From contig NZ_SISB01000007.1 of assembly GCF_004310295.1 (NCBI RefSeq), positions 105,204-169,203 on the forward strand: a stretch of DNA of 64,000 nt, in the 5' to 3' direction. Made by a program: the position numbers and the translations under genes. The notes beneath the pieces were generated by a model that was given only the letters and a program-made list of their open reading frames with translations, did not search any database and was not told where the DNA came from. This DNA comes from Pseudomonas sp. BGI-2. Lineage in GTDB: Bacteria > Pseudomonadota > Gammaproteobacteria > Pseudomonadales > Pseudomonadaceae. This document shows positions 27,688 to 36,309 of this stretch, piece after piece (position 1 is the stretch's first letter; each line of letters begins with the position of its first letter).

Positions 27688-30252
27688 ATGTCCTCTCGCC
27701 ATACCCGCCAGTCCTCTTTACCTTCCCGCGTGTTGTCGCTGCTGACGGCCGCCATCCTGATGGCCGGCAGCGCACCGCTGATGGCCGCCACTGCCGCCGG
27801 GCAGCCGACCCGCAACATGGGCGATTACTCGTTTGCCATCCCGCAGCAGTCGCTGGTCTCGGCACTGAATGCCTTTACGGCGGTGACAGGCTGGCAAGTC
27901 GGCTTGCCCGCCGAACTGGCGGACGGTGTGGCCTCGCCGGGTGTGCGCGGTTCGTTGCCGCCGGAAAAAGCCCTCGATCGCCTGTTGGTGGGGACCAACC
28001 TGAGCTATCGCAAACTGGGCAGTAACAACATCGTGCTGGAAAAGCGCAGCAACAGTAACGCGCTCAACCTGGATCAGGTGACCATCAGCGCCACCCGTAA
28101 TGAACAGGACGTGAGCAGCGTGCCGAGCACGGTAACGGTCCAGACCCGCGAAGACCTGGACCGCAACAACGTCAATAACATCAAGGATCTGGTGCGCTAC
28201 GAACCGGGCGTATCGGTGGGCGGCGCGGGCCAGCGTTCGGGTCTCACGGGTTACAACATCCGCGGCATCGACGGTGACCGCGTCCTAACCCAGATCGACG
28301 GCGTGCAAGTGCCCGACAGTTTCTTCAACGGCCCCTACGCCCAGACCAACCGCAACTACGTCGACCCCGAGATCGTCAAACGCGTGGAAATCCTGCGTGG
28401 CCCGGCGTCGGTGCTTTACGGCAGCAACGCCATCGGTGGCGCGGTCAGCTACTACACGCTGGACCCGGACGACATCATCAAACCGGGCAAGGACGTCGGC
28501 GCACGTCTGAAAACCGGTTACAGCTCGGCGGATGACAGCTGGCTGACCTCCGGCACGGTCGCCGGTCGCACCGGCGACTTCGACGGCTTGCTGCACCTGA
28601 GCCAACGCAACGGTCATGAAACCGAATCCTACGGCGAAACCGGCGGCATCGGCCTGAACCGCACCGAAGCCAACCCCGAGGACGTGCGCACCACCAACGT
28701 GCTGGCCAAACTGGGCTGGGACTATGCCGCCGACGCACGCTTCGGCCTGACCTACGAGCACTACAAGGACGACCGCGACACCAATCAATTGAGCGCAGTC
28801 GGCGGCCCGTTCAACGCGGGACGCGGTTTCGGCTTCTATAAATCCCGCACCGGCAACGACACGGTCACCCGCGAACGCTTCGGCCTGGAGCACAGCTTTG
28901 GCCTGGACAGTCTGCTGGCCGACAACATCAAGTGGTCGCTGAACTACCAGATCGCCAAGACCGACCAGAGCACCGAAGAAATCTACGCGCCGTCGCGTAC
29001 CGTGTTGCGTAACCGTGATACCAATTACAAGGATCGCCAATGGGTGTTCGATGCCCAGGCTGACAAGTCGTTCGCCATCGCCGACACCGATCACCTTGTC
29101 ACCTATGGCACCACCATCAAGCAGGACAAAGTCACCGGCCTGCGTACCGGCAGCGGCACTTGCCTGACGGTGGCCGGTGCTTGCCGGGTCATCGGTGCGC
29201 CGAGTGCCGCCGACACCCTGAAACCGGCCAGCGACTTCCCGGACCCGACCATCAACAGCTACAGCCTGTTCGCCCAGGATCAGATCAGCTGGGGCAACTG
29301 GACCTTCCTGCCCGGCGCGCGCTACGACTACACCGAACTCAAGCCGCACATCACCGACGAGTTCCTGGCCACCGCCGACCAGAGCGGCAACGGCGTGGTG
29401 AGCGACAGCACTAAAACCTGGCATCGTCTGTCGCCAAAATTCGGCACCACTTACAGCTTCAACGACAACTACACCTGGTACGGCCAATACGCCGAAGGCT
29501 TCCGCACGCCGACCGCCAAGGCTTTGTATGGTCGTTTCGAAAACCTGGCGGGCGGCTATCAGGTCGCGCCCAATCCGGACCTGGAACCGGAAAAGAGCAA
29601 GAGCTATGAAACCGGCCTGCGCGGTCAATTCGACGCAGGCACGTTCGATGTGGCGGTGTTCTACAACAAATACCGCGACTTTATCGACGAGAACGCCATC
29701 ACCCCCGGCTACACCGAAACCACATTCCAGAGCAATAACATTGCCCACGCCACCATCAAAGGCGTGGAGCTCAAGGGTCGCCTGAACCTCGACAGTTTCG
29801 GCGCCCCGACCGGCCTCTATACCCAAGGCTCGGTGGCCTACCTCTACGGCCGCAACGATGACAACGGTCAGCCGCTGAACAGCATCAACCCGTTGACCGG
29901 CGTGTTCGGCCTCGGCTACGACCAGGATAACTACGGCGCGCTGTTGAGCTGGACCCTGGTCAAACGCAAGACCCGCGTCGACAGCACCAGCTTCAAAACC
30001 CCGGACGGCACCAGCACCCAGTTCAAGACACCGGGTTATGGCGTGCTCGACCTGGCCGGTTTCTACAAGGTGACCGACGACGTGACCGTCAACGCCGGCC
30101 TGTACAACCTGACCAACAAGAAATACTGGCAGTGGGATGACGTGCGCGGTTACGACAGCGTCGGCGAGGCCTCGGTGACGCAACCGGCCAACCTCGATCG
30201 CCTGACCCAACCGGGCCGCAACTTCGCGATCAATCTGGTCTGGGATATCTGA
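27688..30252 (+). CDS. TonB-dependent haem/haemoglobin receptor with signalling domain (HxuA-like)
   Basis: Outer-membrane receptor of 854 residues. Signal peptide at about 1-34; STN signalling domain at about 48-118 (YSFAIPQQSLVSALNAF); TonB-box region near 128-137; plug at about 140-260 (GYNIRGIDGDRVLTQIDGV, RVEILRGPASVLYGSNAIGG); then a 22-stranded barrel ending FAINLVWDI. The haemoglobin/haem receptor family call rests on the overall sequence and the haem oxygenase downstream. The STN domain implies it signals through the FecR-type protein to the sigma factor. The ATG at 27688 has GGAG 8 bases upstream. Confidence 0.9.
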   Translation: MSSRHTRQSSLPSRVLSLLTAAILMAGSAPLMAATAAGQPTRNMGDYSFAIPQQSLVSALNAFTAVTGWQVGLPAELADGVASPGVRGSLPPEKALDRLLVGTNLSYRKLGSNNIVLEKRSNSNALNLDQVTISATRNEQDVSSVPSTVTVQTREDLDRNNVNNIKDLVRYEPGVSVGGAGQRSGLTGYNIRGIDGDRVLTQIDGVQVPDSFFNGPYAQTNRNYVDPEIVKRVEILRGPASVLYGSNAIGGAVSYYTLDPDDIIKPGKDVGARLKTGYSSADDSWLTSGTVAGRTGDFDGLLHLSQRNGHETESYGETGGIGLNRTEANPEDVRTTNVLAKLGWDYAADARFGLTYEHYKDDRDTNQLSAVGGPFNAGRGFGFYKSRTGNDTVTRERFGLEHSFGLDSLLADNIKWSLNYQIAKTDQSTEEIYAPSRTVLRNRDTNYKDRQWVFDAQADKSFAIADTDHLVTYGTTIKQDKVTGLRTGSGTCLTVAGACRVIGAPSAADTLKPASDFPDPTINSYSLFAQDQISWGNWTFLPGARYDYTELKPHITDEFLATADQSGNGVVSDSTKTWHRLSPKFGTTYSFNDNYTWYGQYAEGFRTPTAKALYGRFENLAGGYQVAPNPDLEPEKSKSYETGLRGQFDAGTFDVAVFYNKYRDFIDENAITPGYTETTFQSNNIAHATIKGVELKGRLNLDSFGAPTGLYTQGSVAYLYGRNDDNGQPLNSINPLTGVFGLGYDQDNYGALLSWTLVKRKTRVDSTSFKTPDGTSTQFKTPGYGVLDLAGFYKVTDDVTVNAGLYNLTNKKYWQWDDVRGYDSVGEASVTQPANLDRLTQPGRNFAINLVWDI

Positions 30253-30263
30253 CCCTGATCACT

Positions 30264-30306
30264 TCACTGCGCCGCTTTTATAGAAGTGGTGCAGTGAGGT
30301 TTTTTT
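30264..30306 (+). terminator. Terminator after the haem receptor
   Basis: TCACTGC/GCAGTGA outer stem with a further imperfect inner stem, followed by a run of seven T. The T-run overlaps the left box of the putative haem oxygenase promoter. Confidence 0.8.
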
Positions 30307-30337
30307 ACTGTCCTGCACCTTCTAATTCGTCTCGTTA
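30302..30337 (+). promoter_or_regulatory. Putative ECF-sigma promoter of haem oxygenase
   Basis: TTTTTACT-N16-TTCGTCTCGTTA, the same boxes and spacing as before the receptor gene. It would give haem oxygenase its own promoter after the terminator. The left box lies partly within the terminator T-run, so only the right box is strong evidence. Confidence 0.5.
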
Positions 30338-30367
30338 CCAAGCGCCTCTTTTTCTCAAGGATTTCTC

Positions 30368-30970
30368 ATGACTACTCAGGACACTGCTCAACGCCCTGCT
30401 CTGCGTTCACAACGTTTGAACCAGATCACTCACTCGCCTCACACCAAACTCGATGCCTTGGTCAAAGCTCACGCCCCGTTCGAAACCCAGGCCAATTTCG
30501 CCCGTTTCGTGGTGGCGCAGTATCTGTTCCAGTCGGAACTGGTGTCGCTGTACAACGATGCCGAGCTGACGGGTGTGATCCCGGACTTGTCGGCGCGTTG
30601 CCGGGCCGAAGCGGCCAAGGCTGACCTGGCGGATCTTGACACTGAAGTGCCGGCACCGGTGGCTGGCGCGGTAAGTAACCCGACCAAAGCCGAAGCGCTG
30701 GGTTGGCTGTTCGTTTCCGAAGGTTCGAAGCTCGGCGCAGCGTTCCTGATCAAGCGTGCTGTCGGTCTGGGCCTGAGCGAAACGTTTGGCGCCCGCCACC
30801 TCGGCGAACCGGCCGGCGGCCGCGCAGAAGGCTGGAAAAGCTTCGTCAAAACCCTGGACTCGTTGGCGTTCAGCGCTCAGGAAGAAGCTGAAATCGAGCA
30901 AGCGGCTGTCGATGCATTCAACCGCTTCACCGTGTTGCTGGAACAGGCTTACACCACAGAACTCGCCTGA
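30368..30970 (+). CDS. Biliverdin-producing haem oxygenase (HemO/PigA-like)
   Basis: Opens haem to biliverdin, CO and Fe(II), releasing iron from imported haem in the cytoplasm. It has 200 residues, the usual bacterial size. His25 in THSPHTKLDALV is the likely proximal haem ligand. GWLFVSEGSKLGAAFLIKRA is the distal-helix region with the conserved Gly-rich bend. AAGGA precedes the ATG. It follows the haem receptor and completes a haem import and degradation locus. Confidence 0.92.
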   Translation: MTTQDTAQRPALRSQRLNQITHSPHTKLDALVKAHAPFETQANFARFVVAQYLFQSELVSLYNDAELTGVIPDLSARCRAEAAKADLADLDTEVPAPVAGAVSNPTKAEALGWLFVSEGSKLGAAFLIKRAVGLGLSETFGARHLGEPAGGRAEGWKSFVKTLDSLAFSAQEEAEIEQAAVDAFNRFTVLLEQAYTTELA

Positions 30971-30980
30971 CATGCTTTTC

Positions 30981-31069
30981 GTAGGAGCGAGGCTTGCCCG
31001 CGAAGAACGATAACGCGGTCTGTCTGAAAATCCGCGGCGCTTTCTTCGCGGGCAAGCCTCGCTCCTACA
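30981..31069. repeat. REPIN, GTAGGAGCGAGGCTTGCC type
   Basis: Arms are an exact inverted match over the REP unit. It fills the gap between haem oxygenase and the DUF454 gene. Confidence 0.9.
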
Positions 31070-31086
31070 AATCAACCGTAGACCCT

Positions 31087-31476
31087 ATGAGCCACACTTC
31101 AACACTCGTCCGCCTCCTCTTCGGCCTGCTGGCCTATGTCAGCCTGGGCATCGGTCTGATCGCCATCGTCATCCCCGGCCTGCCGACCACCGAGTTCATC
31201 CTGCTCGCCGCCTGGGCCGCGACCAAGAGTTCGCCGCGCCTGAGTGCCTGGCTGGAAAACCATCGGCTGTTCGGGCCGATCCTCTGCAACTGGCGCAACG
31301 GCAAAATCATCGCGCGTCGAGCCAAGGTCAGTGTCACCGTGAGCATGCTGCTGTGTGCCGGGTTGATGCTGGTGATGCTCGATCATGGCTGGCCGATCTA
31401 CCTGGCCATTGCGGGCATGAGCCTGGGTAATCTGTGGATCTGGTCGCGACCGGAATCACTGTCGCGACCCTCCTGA
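31087..31476 (+). CDS. DUF454 inner-membrane protein (YbaN-like)
   Basis: Protein of 129 residues with three or four predicted membrane helices and the DUF454 motif [26 protein letters not shown]. The function is unknown; relatives often lie near haem oxygenase and iron genes. I start it at the ATG at 31087 (MSHTST), because the longer frame reads through the REPIN. Confidence 0.85.
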   Translation: MSHTSTLVRLLFGLLAYVSLGIGLIAIVIPGLPTTEFILLAAWAATKSSPRLSAWLENHRLFGPILCNWRNGKIIARRAKVSVTVSMLLCAGLMLVMLDHGWPIYLAIAGMSLGNLWIWSRPESLSRPS

Positions 31477-31676
31477 TTCCAACACGATTTTTCCCCGTTT
31501 TAATCCGCTTTGCGGCAAATTTTCCCGCGCAAACGTTTAACCATGACCGTTCGTCGGAGCCACCATCATGCATCCTCGCCCCACGCCGATGTGCAGTGAA
31601 TGGCGCTGAATGGATTTGGCGAACCGGGTCGACCTCGACTCACAGCCAACACTTCATCCCTTCGCGAGTTCGCCCT

Positions 31677-33815
31677 ATGTTCGACTCTCTCTCCATCCGC
31701 CTGAAAATCGTCTTGCTGTCCGGCCTGTGCCTGCTGGGCGTGGTCGTGCTGATCGTCAGCATGAACTTCCACCAGACCAATCAGAACGATGAACTGGTCA
31801 GCGCCGCCAGCAGCAAGATGCTCACCGCCAGCGTGCAGGACCTGCTTGAGGCCAAGGCCGCCGAACAGGCGGTGCGGGTGCAGAAGACCTTCGGTGAAAG
31901 TTTGCTGGTGGTAACTGCCCTGGCGGACCAGATCAAGGACATGCGCACCCTGGCCGCCAAGCGCTCGCTTGAGGCCGGTGTCCTGCGTGAAGAGCTGAAC
32001 CAGAGCCTGAAAACCGCTTTCGAGCGCAACAGCAAGGTGCTAGGGATCTGGCTGGCGTTCGAGCCCAATGGCCTCGACGGCAAGGACAGCGAGTTCACCA
32101 ATGACGCGGCTCGCCAGTCCAACGAAGCCGGTCGTTTCGCCAGTTACTGGAGCCGCGCCGGTGGTGCCGGGATCAACACGGTCATGGTCGAAGACGACAT
32201 GACCAAAACCACCTTGAGCCTCAGCGGTACGCCTTACAACAGCTGGTACACCTGCCCTCGCGACAGCAAGCGCACTTGCTTGCTGGACCCGTATGCCGAC
32301 ACCGTCGGCGGCAAGGAAATGCTGATGACCACCATTTCCGTACCGCTTCTGGTGGACGGTAAATCCATCGGCGTGGTCGGTGTCGACATCGCGCTCGACG
32401 CTCTGCAGGCAGCCGCTGTCGATTCCCAGCGTGATCTGTTCAACAACGCCGGGCACATGCTGATCGTCTCCGGCAGCGGCGTGCTCGCCGGTTACAGCGT
32501 TGACGCGAGCAAGGTCGGCAAAAGCATCGGCGACACGCTGGGCGCGGATGGCAAGGAAGTCCTGCAATTGCTCAGCGGCGGCGCACCGAAGATTCTCGAA
32601 CAAGGCGACTTGATCCGTGCGGTGTACCCGGTCAGTCCGATTGCCGACTCCAAAGCCTGGGGCGTAGTGATCGACCTGCCCAAACACGTGCTGCTGGCCG
32701 ATTCGGTCAAACTGCAAGCGGTACTCGATGAAGCCCAGCAAAGCGGCACGATCAAAGCGGTGCTGGTGGCTGTCGCGGCCGGCCTGGTCGGTCTTTTGCT
32801 GATCTGGCTCACCGCCTCGGGCGTGACCCGGCCGATCAACAGCGTTGCCGAGATGCTCAAGGCAATTGCCAGCGGCGACGGCGACCTGACGCAGCGTCTG
32901 CACTACAGCAAGAAGGACGAACTGGGTGAACTGGTCAGCTGGTTCAACCGTTTCCTCGACAAGCTGCAACCGACCATCGCGCAGATCAAACAAAGCATCA
33001 CCGACGCCCGTGGCACCGCCGACCAGTCTTCGGAAATCGCCCGTCAGACCAGCGAAGGCATGCAGGTGCAGTTCCGCGAAATCGACCAGGTCGCCACCGC
33101 CTCCAACGAAATGAGCGCCACCGCCCACGACGTCGCCAACAGCGCGTCAAATGCCGCCAATGCCGCTAAAGGTGCCGATCAATCGGCTCGCGACGGCATG
33201 TCGATCATCGAACGCAGCACCCGCGACATCAATCAACTGGCCGACGAAGTCAGCAAGGCCGTGACCGAAGTCGAAGCGCTGGCGGTCAACAGCGAGCAAA
33301 TCGGCTCGGTACTGGAAGTGATCCGCAGCATCGCCGAACAGACCAATCTGCTGGCCCTCAACGCGGCCATCGAAGCCGCACGTGCCGGCGAGAGCGGTCG
33401 TGGTTTTGCGGTGGTGGCCGATGAAGTGCGCAACCTGGCCAAACGCACTCAGGATTCGGTGGAAGAAATCCGCATCGTGATCGAGCGCATCCAGACCGGC
33501 ACCCGCGGCGTGGTCGCCACCATGCATTCGAGCCAGACCCAGGCCCACAGCAACGCTGGGCAGATCCAGCAAGCGGTGCAGGCGTTGAGCAAAATCAGCG
33601 ACGCGGTCACCGTGATCAGCGACATGAACCTGCAAATCGCCAGCGCTGCCGAACAGCAAAGCGCGGTGGCCGAAGAGGTCAACCGCAACGTCTCGGCGAT
33701 CCGTACCGTCACCGAAACCCTGACCGGCCAGGCCACCGAATCGGCGCAGATCAGCAGCCAACTCAACTCCCTGACCACCCACCAGATGAAATTGATGGAT
33801 CAGTTCCGGGTGTAA
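31677..33815 (+). CDS. Methyl-accepting chemotaxis protein with Cache sensor domain
   Basis: Chemoreceptor of 712 residues. TM1 is at about 10-30; the periplasmic ligand-binding region at about 31-360 looks like a double Cache domain ([34 protein letters not shown]). TM2 is near 362-382, then HAMP, then a cytoplasmic signalling hairpin with the conserved tip [19 protein letters not shown]. No C-terminal pentapeptide tether is seen. The ligand is unknown. The ATG at 31677 begins [12 protein letters not shown], the usual MCP start. Confidence 0.9.
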   Translation: MFDSLSIRLKIVLLSGLCLLGVVVLIVSMNFHQTNQNDELVSAASSKMLTASVQDLLEAKAAEQAVRVQKTFGESLLVVTALADQIKDMRTLAAKRSLEAGVLREELNQSLKTAFERNSKVLGIWLAFEPNGLDGKDSEFTNDAARQSNEAGRFASYWSRAGGAGINTVMVEDDMTKTTLSLSGTPYNSWYTCPRDSKRTCLLDPYADTVGGKEMLMTTISVPLLVDGKSIGVVGVDIALDALQAAAVDSQRDLFNNAGHMLIVSGSGVLAGYSVDASKVGKSIGDTLGADGKEVLQLLSGGAPKILEQGDLIRAVYPVSPIADSKAWGVVIDLPKHVLLADSVKLQAVLDEAQQSGTIKAVLVAVAAGLVGLLLIWLTASGVTRPINSVAEMLKAIASGDGDLTQRLHYSKKDELGELVSWFNRFLDKLQPTIAQIKQSITDARGTADQSSEIARQTSEGMQVQFREIDQVATASNEMSATAHDVANSASNAANAAKGADQSARDGMSIIERSTRDINQLADEVSKAVTEVEALAVNSEQIGSVLEVIRSIAEQTNLLALNAAIEAARAGESGRGFAVVADEVRNLAKRTQDSVEEIRIVIERIQTGTRGVVATMHSSQTQAHSNAGQIQQAVQALSKISDAVTVISDMNLQIASAAEQQSAVAEEVNRNVSAIRTVTETLTGQATESAQISSQLNSLTTHQMKLMDQFRV

Positions 33816-33835
33816 CTGACACACCGCAACCCCCC

Positions 33836-33925
33836 TGTGGGAGCGGGCTTGCTCGCGAAAGCGGTGTATCAGTCAACATTGATATTGAAGCTGATGGCCC
33901 CTTCGCGAGCAAGCCCGCTCCCACA
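33836..33925. repeat. REPIN, GTGGGAGCGGGCTTGCTC type
   Basis: Near-perfect inverted arms about 45 bases apart, between the chemoreceptor and CoA-transferase genes. Confidence 0.9.
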
Positions 33926-33992
33926 GGGGGATTTTCATCCGGGCGGGCAGTGTTTTGATCTATGCTCGGGCTCTCGCTCCGGAGGGCCTTCG

Positions 33993-35324
33993 ATGACTGG
34001 TTTACTCACGTCCATTCAAGCCGCACTCGGCTTACCTCACACGCCGATTCCTTTTACGTCGAGCGGCGCCCTGCCCTCGGCGTTTGCCGTGACTGACCTG
34101 GCCTGCGCCAGCATCGCCGCTGCCGGCCAGGCAGTCAGCGAATGGTTGCAGCAACACACCGGTCGTTTACCCAGCCTTGAAGTCGACCGCCGCCTGGCCT
34201 CTTTCTGGTTCGCCACCTCAATTCGCCCTGTGGGCTGGAGCGTGCCACCGCTGTGGGACCCGGTGGCCGGTGACTACGCGACCCAGGACGGCTGGATCCG
34301 TTTGCACACCAACGCACCGCATCACCGCGCCGCCGCCGAAAGCGTGCTCGGCGCCTGTGCCGACCGTGCGGCGATGGCGAGCAAGGTTGCGCAATGGGCT
34401 AAAACCGATCTGGAACAGGCCGTGATCGAGGCCGGTGGGTGCGCCGCCGAGATGCGTAACTGGGCGCAATGGCAGGCGCATCCCCAAGGATTGGCGGTGA
34501 ACGCCGAACCGTTGATTCAGTTCAGCACCGCCCCCCCTCAACAGCCAAAATCGCGGAAAGGTTCAGTGGCGCAACCGCTGGCCGGGATCAAGGTGCTGGA
34601 CCTCACGCGCGTGCTCGCTGGCCCCGTTGCCAGCCGTTTTCTCGCCGGCCTCGGTGCCGATGTTTTACGCATCGACCCGCCGACCTGGAACGAACCCGGT
34701 GTGGTACCGGAAGTCACGTTGGGCAAACGTTGTGCGCGGCTTGACCTGCACAACAACGAAGATCGCGCCGTGTTCGAAAGCCTGCTCAAGGACGCCGATA
34801 TCGTGCTCCACGGCTACCGCGCCGATGCGCTGGAAAAGTTGGGTTACGGTGTCGCCGAGCGCCAAAAACTGGCGCCGGGCCTGATTGACGTGTGCCTCAA
34901 CGCCTACGGTTGGAGCGGCCCGTGGCAGAACCGCCGCGGCTTCGACAGCCTGGTGCAGATGAGCAGCGGGATTGCCGACGCGGGGATGCAGTGGAAGAAA
35001 ACGGACAAGCCGACACCGCTGCCGGTTCAGGCGCTTGATCATGCGACCGGGTATTTGATGGCGGCTGCGGCGATCATGTTGTTGGGGCGTGGTGGGTCGG
35101 CCCGGTTGTCGTTGGCGCGCACGGCGAAGTTGTTGATTGAACAAGGTGCCGAGACGGAAGAAGCGCTTCGGGCAGAAGATGAAAACGATCAAGGGATATT
35201 GGTTGAGCAGACGCCTTGGGGGCCGGCGCATCGGCTTCATGTGCCGCTGAAAATCACCGGGACGCCGTTGCAGTGGGCGCTTCCGGCCTCGGAACTGGGT
35301 TCGCATCGCGCGCAGTGGTGGTGA
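33993..35324 (+). CDS. Type III (CaiB/BaiF) CoA-transferase family protein, permuted order
   Basis: Protein of 443 residues. The segment GIKVLDLTRVLAGP (198-211), followed by FLAGLGADVLRIDPP, is normally at the N-terminus of this family; here it begins near residue 198. Residues 99-165 (DGWIRLHTNAPHH ... HPQ) look like the part normally found after it. The halves therefore appear swapped. GGAGG precedes the ATG at 33993. Substrates and pathway are unknown. It stands alone between two REPINs. Confidence 0.8.
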   Translation: MTGLLTSIQAALGLPHTPIPFTSSGALPSAFAVTDLACASIAAAGQAVSEWLQQHTGRLPSLEVDRRLASFWFATSIRPVGWSVPPLWDPVAGDYATQDGWIRLHTNAPHHRAAAESVLGACADRAAMASKVAQWAKTDLEQAVIEAGGCAAEMRNWAQWQAHPQGLAVNAEPLIQFSTAPPQQPKSRKGSVAQPLAGIKVLDLTRVLAGPVASRFLAGLGADVLRIDPPTWNEPGVVPEVTLGKRCARLDLHNNEDRAVFESLLKDADIVLHGYRADALEKLGYGVAERQKLAPGLIDVCLNAYGWSGPWQNRRGFDSLVQMSSGIADAGMQWKKTDKPTPLPVQALDHATGYLMAAAAIMLLGRGGSARLSLARTAKLLIEQGAETEEALRAEDENDQGILVEQTPWGPAHRLHVPLKITGTPLQWALPASELGSHRAQWW

Positions 35325-35336
35325 CTGTCAAATCGC

Positions 35337-35411
35337 TATCGCGAGCAGGCTCACTCCTACAGGTTCCGTGATCGACACCGATCTAATGTGGGAGCGGGCT
35401 TGCTCGCGAAG
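35337..35411. repeat. REPIN, outward arms, downstream of the CoA-transferase
   Basis: TATCGCGAGCAGGCTCACTCC and GTGGGAGCGGGCTTGCTCGC units face outward. The first arm is diverged. Confidence 0.75.
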
Positions 35412-35445
35412 AGGCCCGAAAAGTCACTGAAAATTTTGGATCGAG

Positions 35446-36309
35446 TCAGTCAAGTCGATTCAGCGATGTCCACAAATGCTGCGCCGCATACCCTCGCCAA
35501 GGTCGCCAAGCCTCAGCCCGCCTCAACAAATCCCGCGCGGTCACCGGCCCACCCTCCAGCGCCGCCAGCGCATTGATCAACCCCACATCGCCACTCGGAA
35601 ACGCATCCATCTCCCGCAACTGGCGCAACGCAATGTACTGCGCCGTCCAGTCGCCAATCCCGTGCAACGCCAGCAACCGCGCCACGCCGCCCTCCCGTCC
35701 CGGCTCAAACAGCAAGGGATCATCCAGCAGCGCCTGAGCCACGCCGGACAAGGTACGCCCACGACTTTTCGGCATCCCCAACGTCGCCAGATCCGCTACC
35801 GCCAACACCGCTGCATCAGGAAACACATGAGTCAATTCCGGCATCGGCGGCTGCAAGGGCTGCCCATACTGCGCCACCAGTTTCCCCGCCAGCTTGATCG
35901 CCGCGCCCACGGTAATCTGTTGGCCGAGCACCGCTCGAATCGCCAACTCCAACCCATCCCACGCGCCCGGCACCCGCAGCCCTGGACGTTCGGCCATCAA
36001 CCGTTCCATCAACGGATCACCCGCCAACTGCCGATGGATCGCAGGCAAATCCGCATCCAGGTCAAACATCCGCCGCAGACGCGTGACAATCTGCGGCACG
36101 GCCGTCGGATCAGGAAAATCCAGCGTCACTTCCAGCGCATCGCCCGCCACCGGCCTGATCGAAAACCTGCCGTGTACACCGTTCAACCCGATGCTGCGCG
36201 AGTAAACGCCGTCGACCACTGTTTCCATTCCGGCCACAGCCCGCGCCGACAAAAAACCCAGCATCGCCGGCCAGTCATAAGGTGGTTGATACGCCAGCAA
36301 CAACCTCAC
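35446..36309 (-). CDS. alkA: DNA-3-methyladenine glycosylase II
   Basis: Removes alkylated bases from DNA. It has 287 residues: N-terminal AlkA domain beginning QPPYDWPAMLGFLSARAV, then the helix-hairpin-helix LLALHGIGDWTAQYIAL and the following loop PSGDVGL with the catalytic Asp; the C-terminus WRPWRGYAAQHLW is typical. The start is GTG at 36309, overlapping the stop of the upstream antiporter gene as GTGA. The long in-frame extension beyond that is antisense to the antiporter and not real. Confidence 0.9.
   Translation of the reverse strand: MRLLLAYQPPYDWPAMLGFLSARAVAGMETVVDGVYSRSIGLNGVHGRFSIRPVAGDALEVTLDFPDPTAVPQIVTRLRRMFDLDADLPAIHRQLAGDPLMERLMAERPGLRVPGAWDGLELAIRAVLGQQITVGAAIKLAGKLVAQYGQPLQPPMPELTHVFPDAAVLAVADLATLGMPKSRGRTLSGVAQALLDDPLLFEPGREGGVARLLALHGIGDWTAQYIALRQLREMDAFPSGDVGLINALAALEGGPVTARDLLRRAEAWRPWRGYAAQHLWTSLNRLD

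Noticed and set aside
28285..30210. Open frame of 641 codons antisense to the haem receptor
   Set aside because: Repetitive Val/Ala/Gly/Asp composition and no ribosome-binding site; explained by the codon bias of the receptor gene.
33837..33992. Longer start for the CoA-transferase
   Set aside because: The extension reads through a REPIN. The ATG at 33993 has a good ribosome-binding site and starts the conserved sequence.
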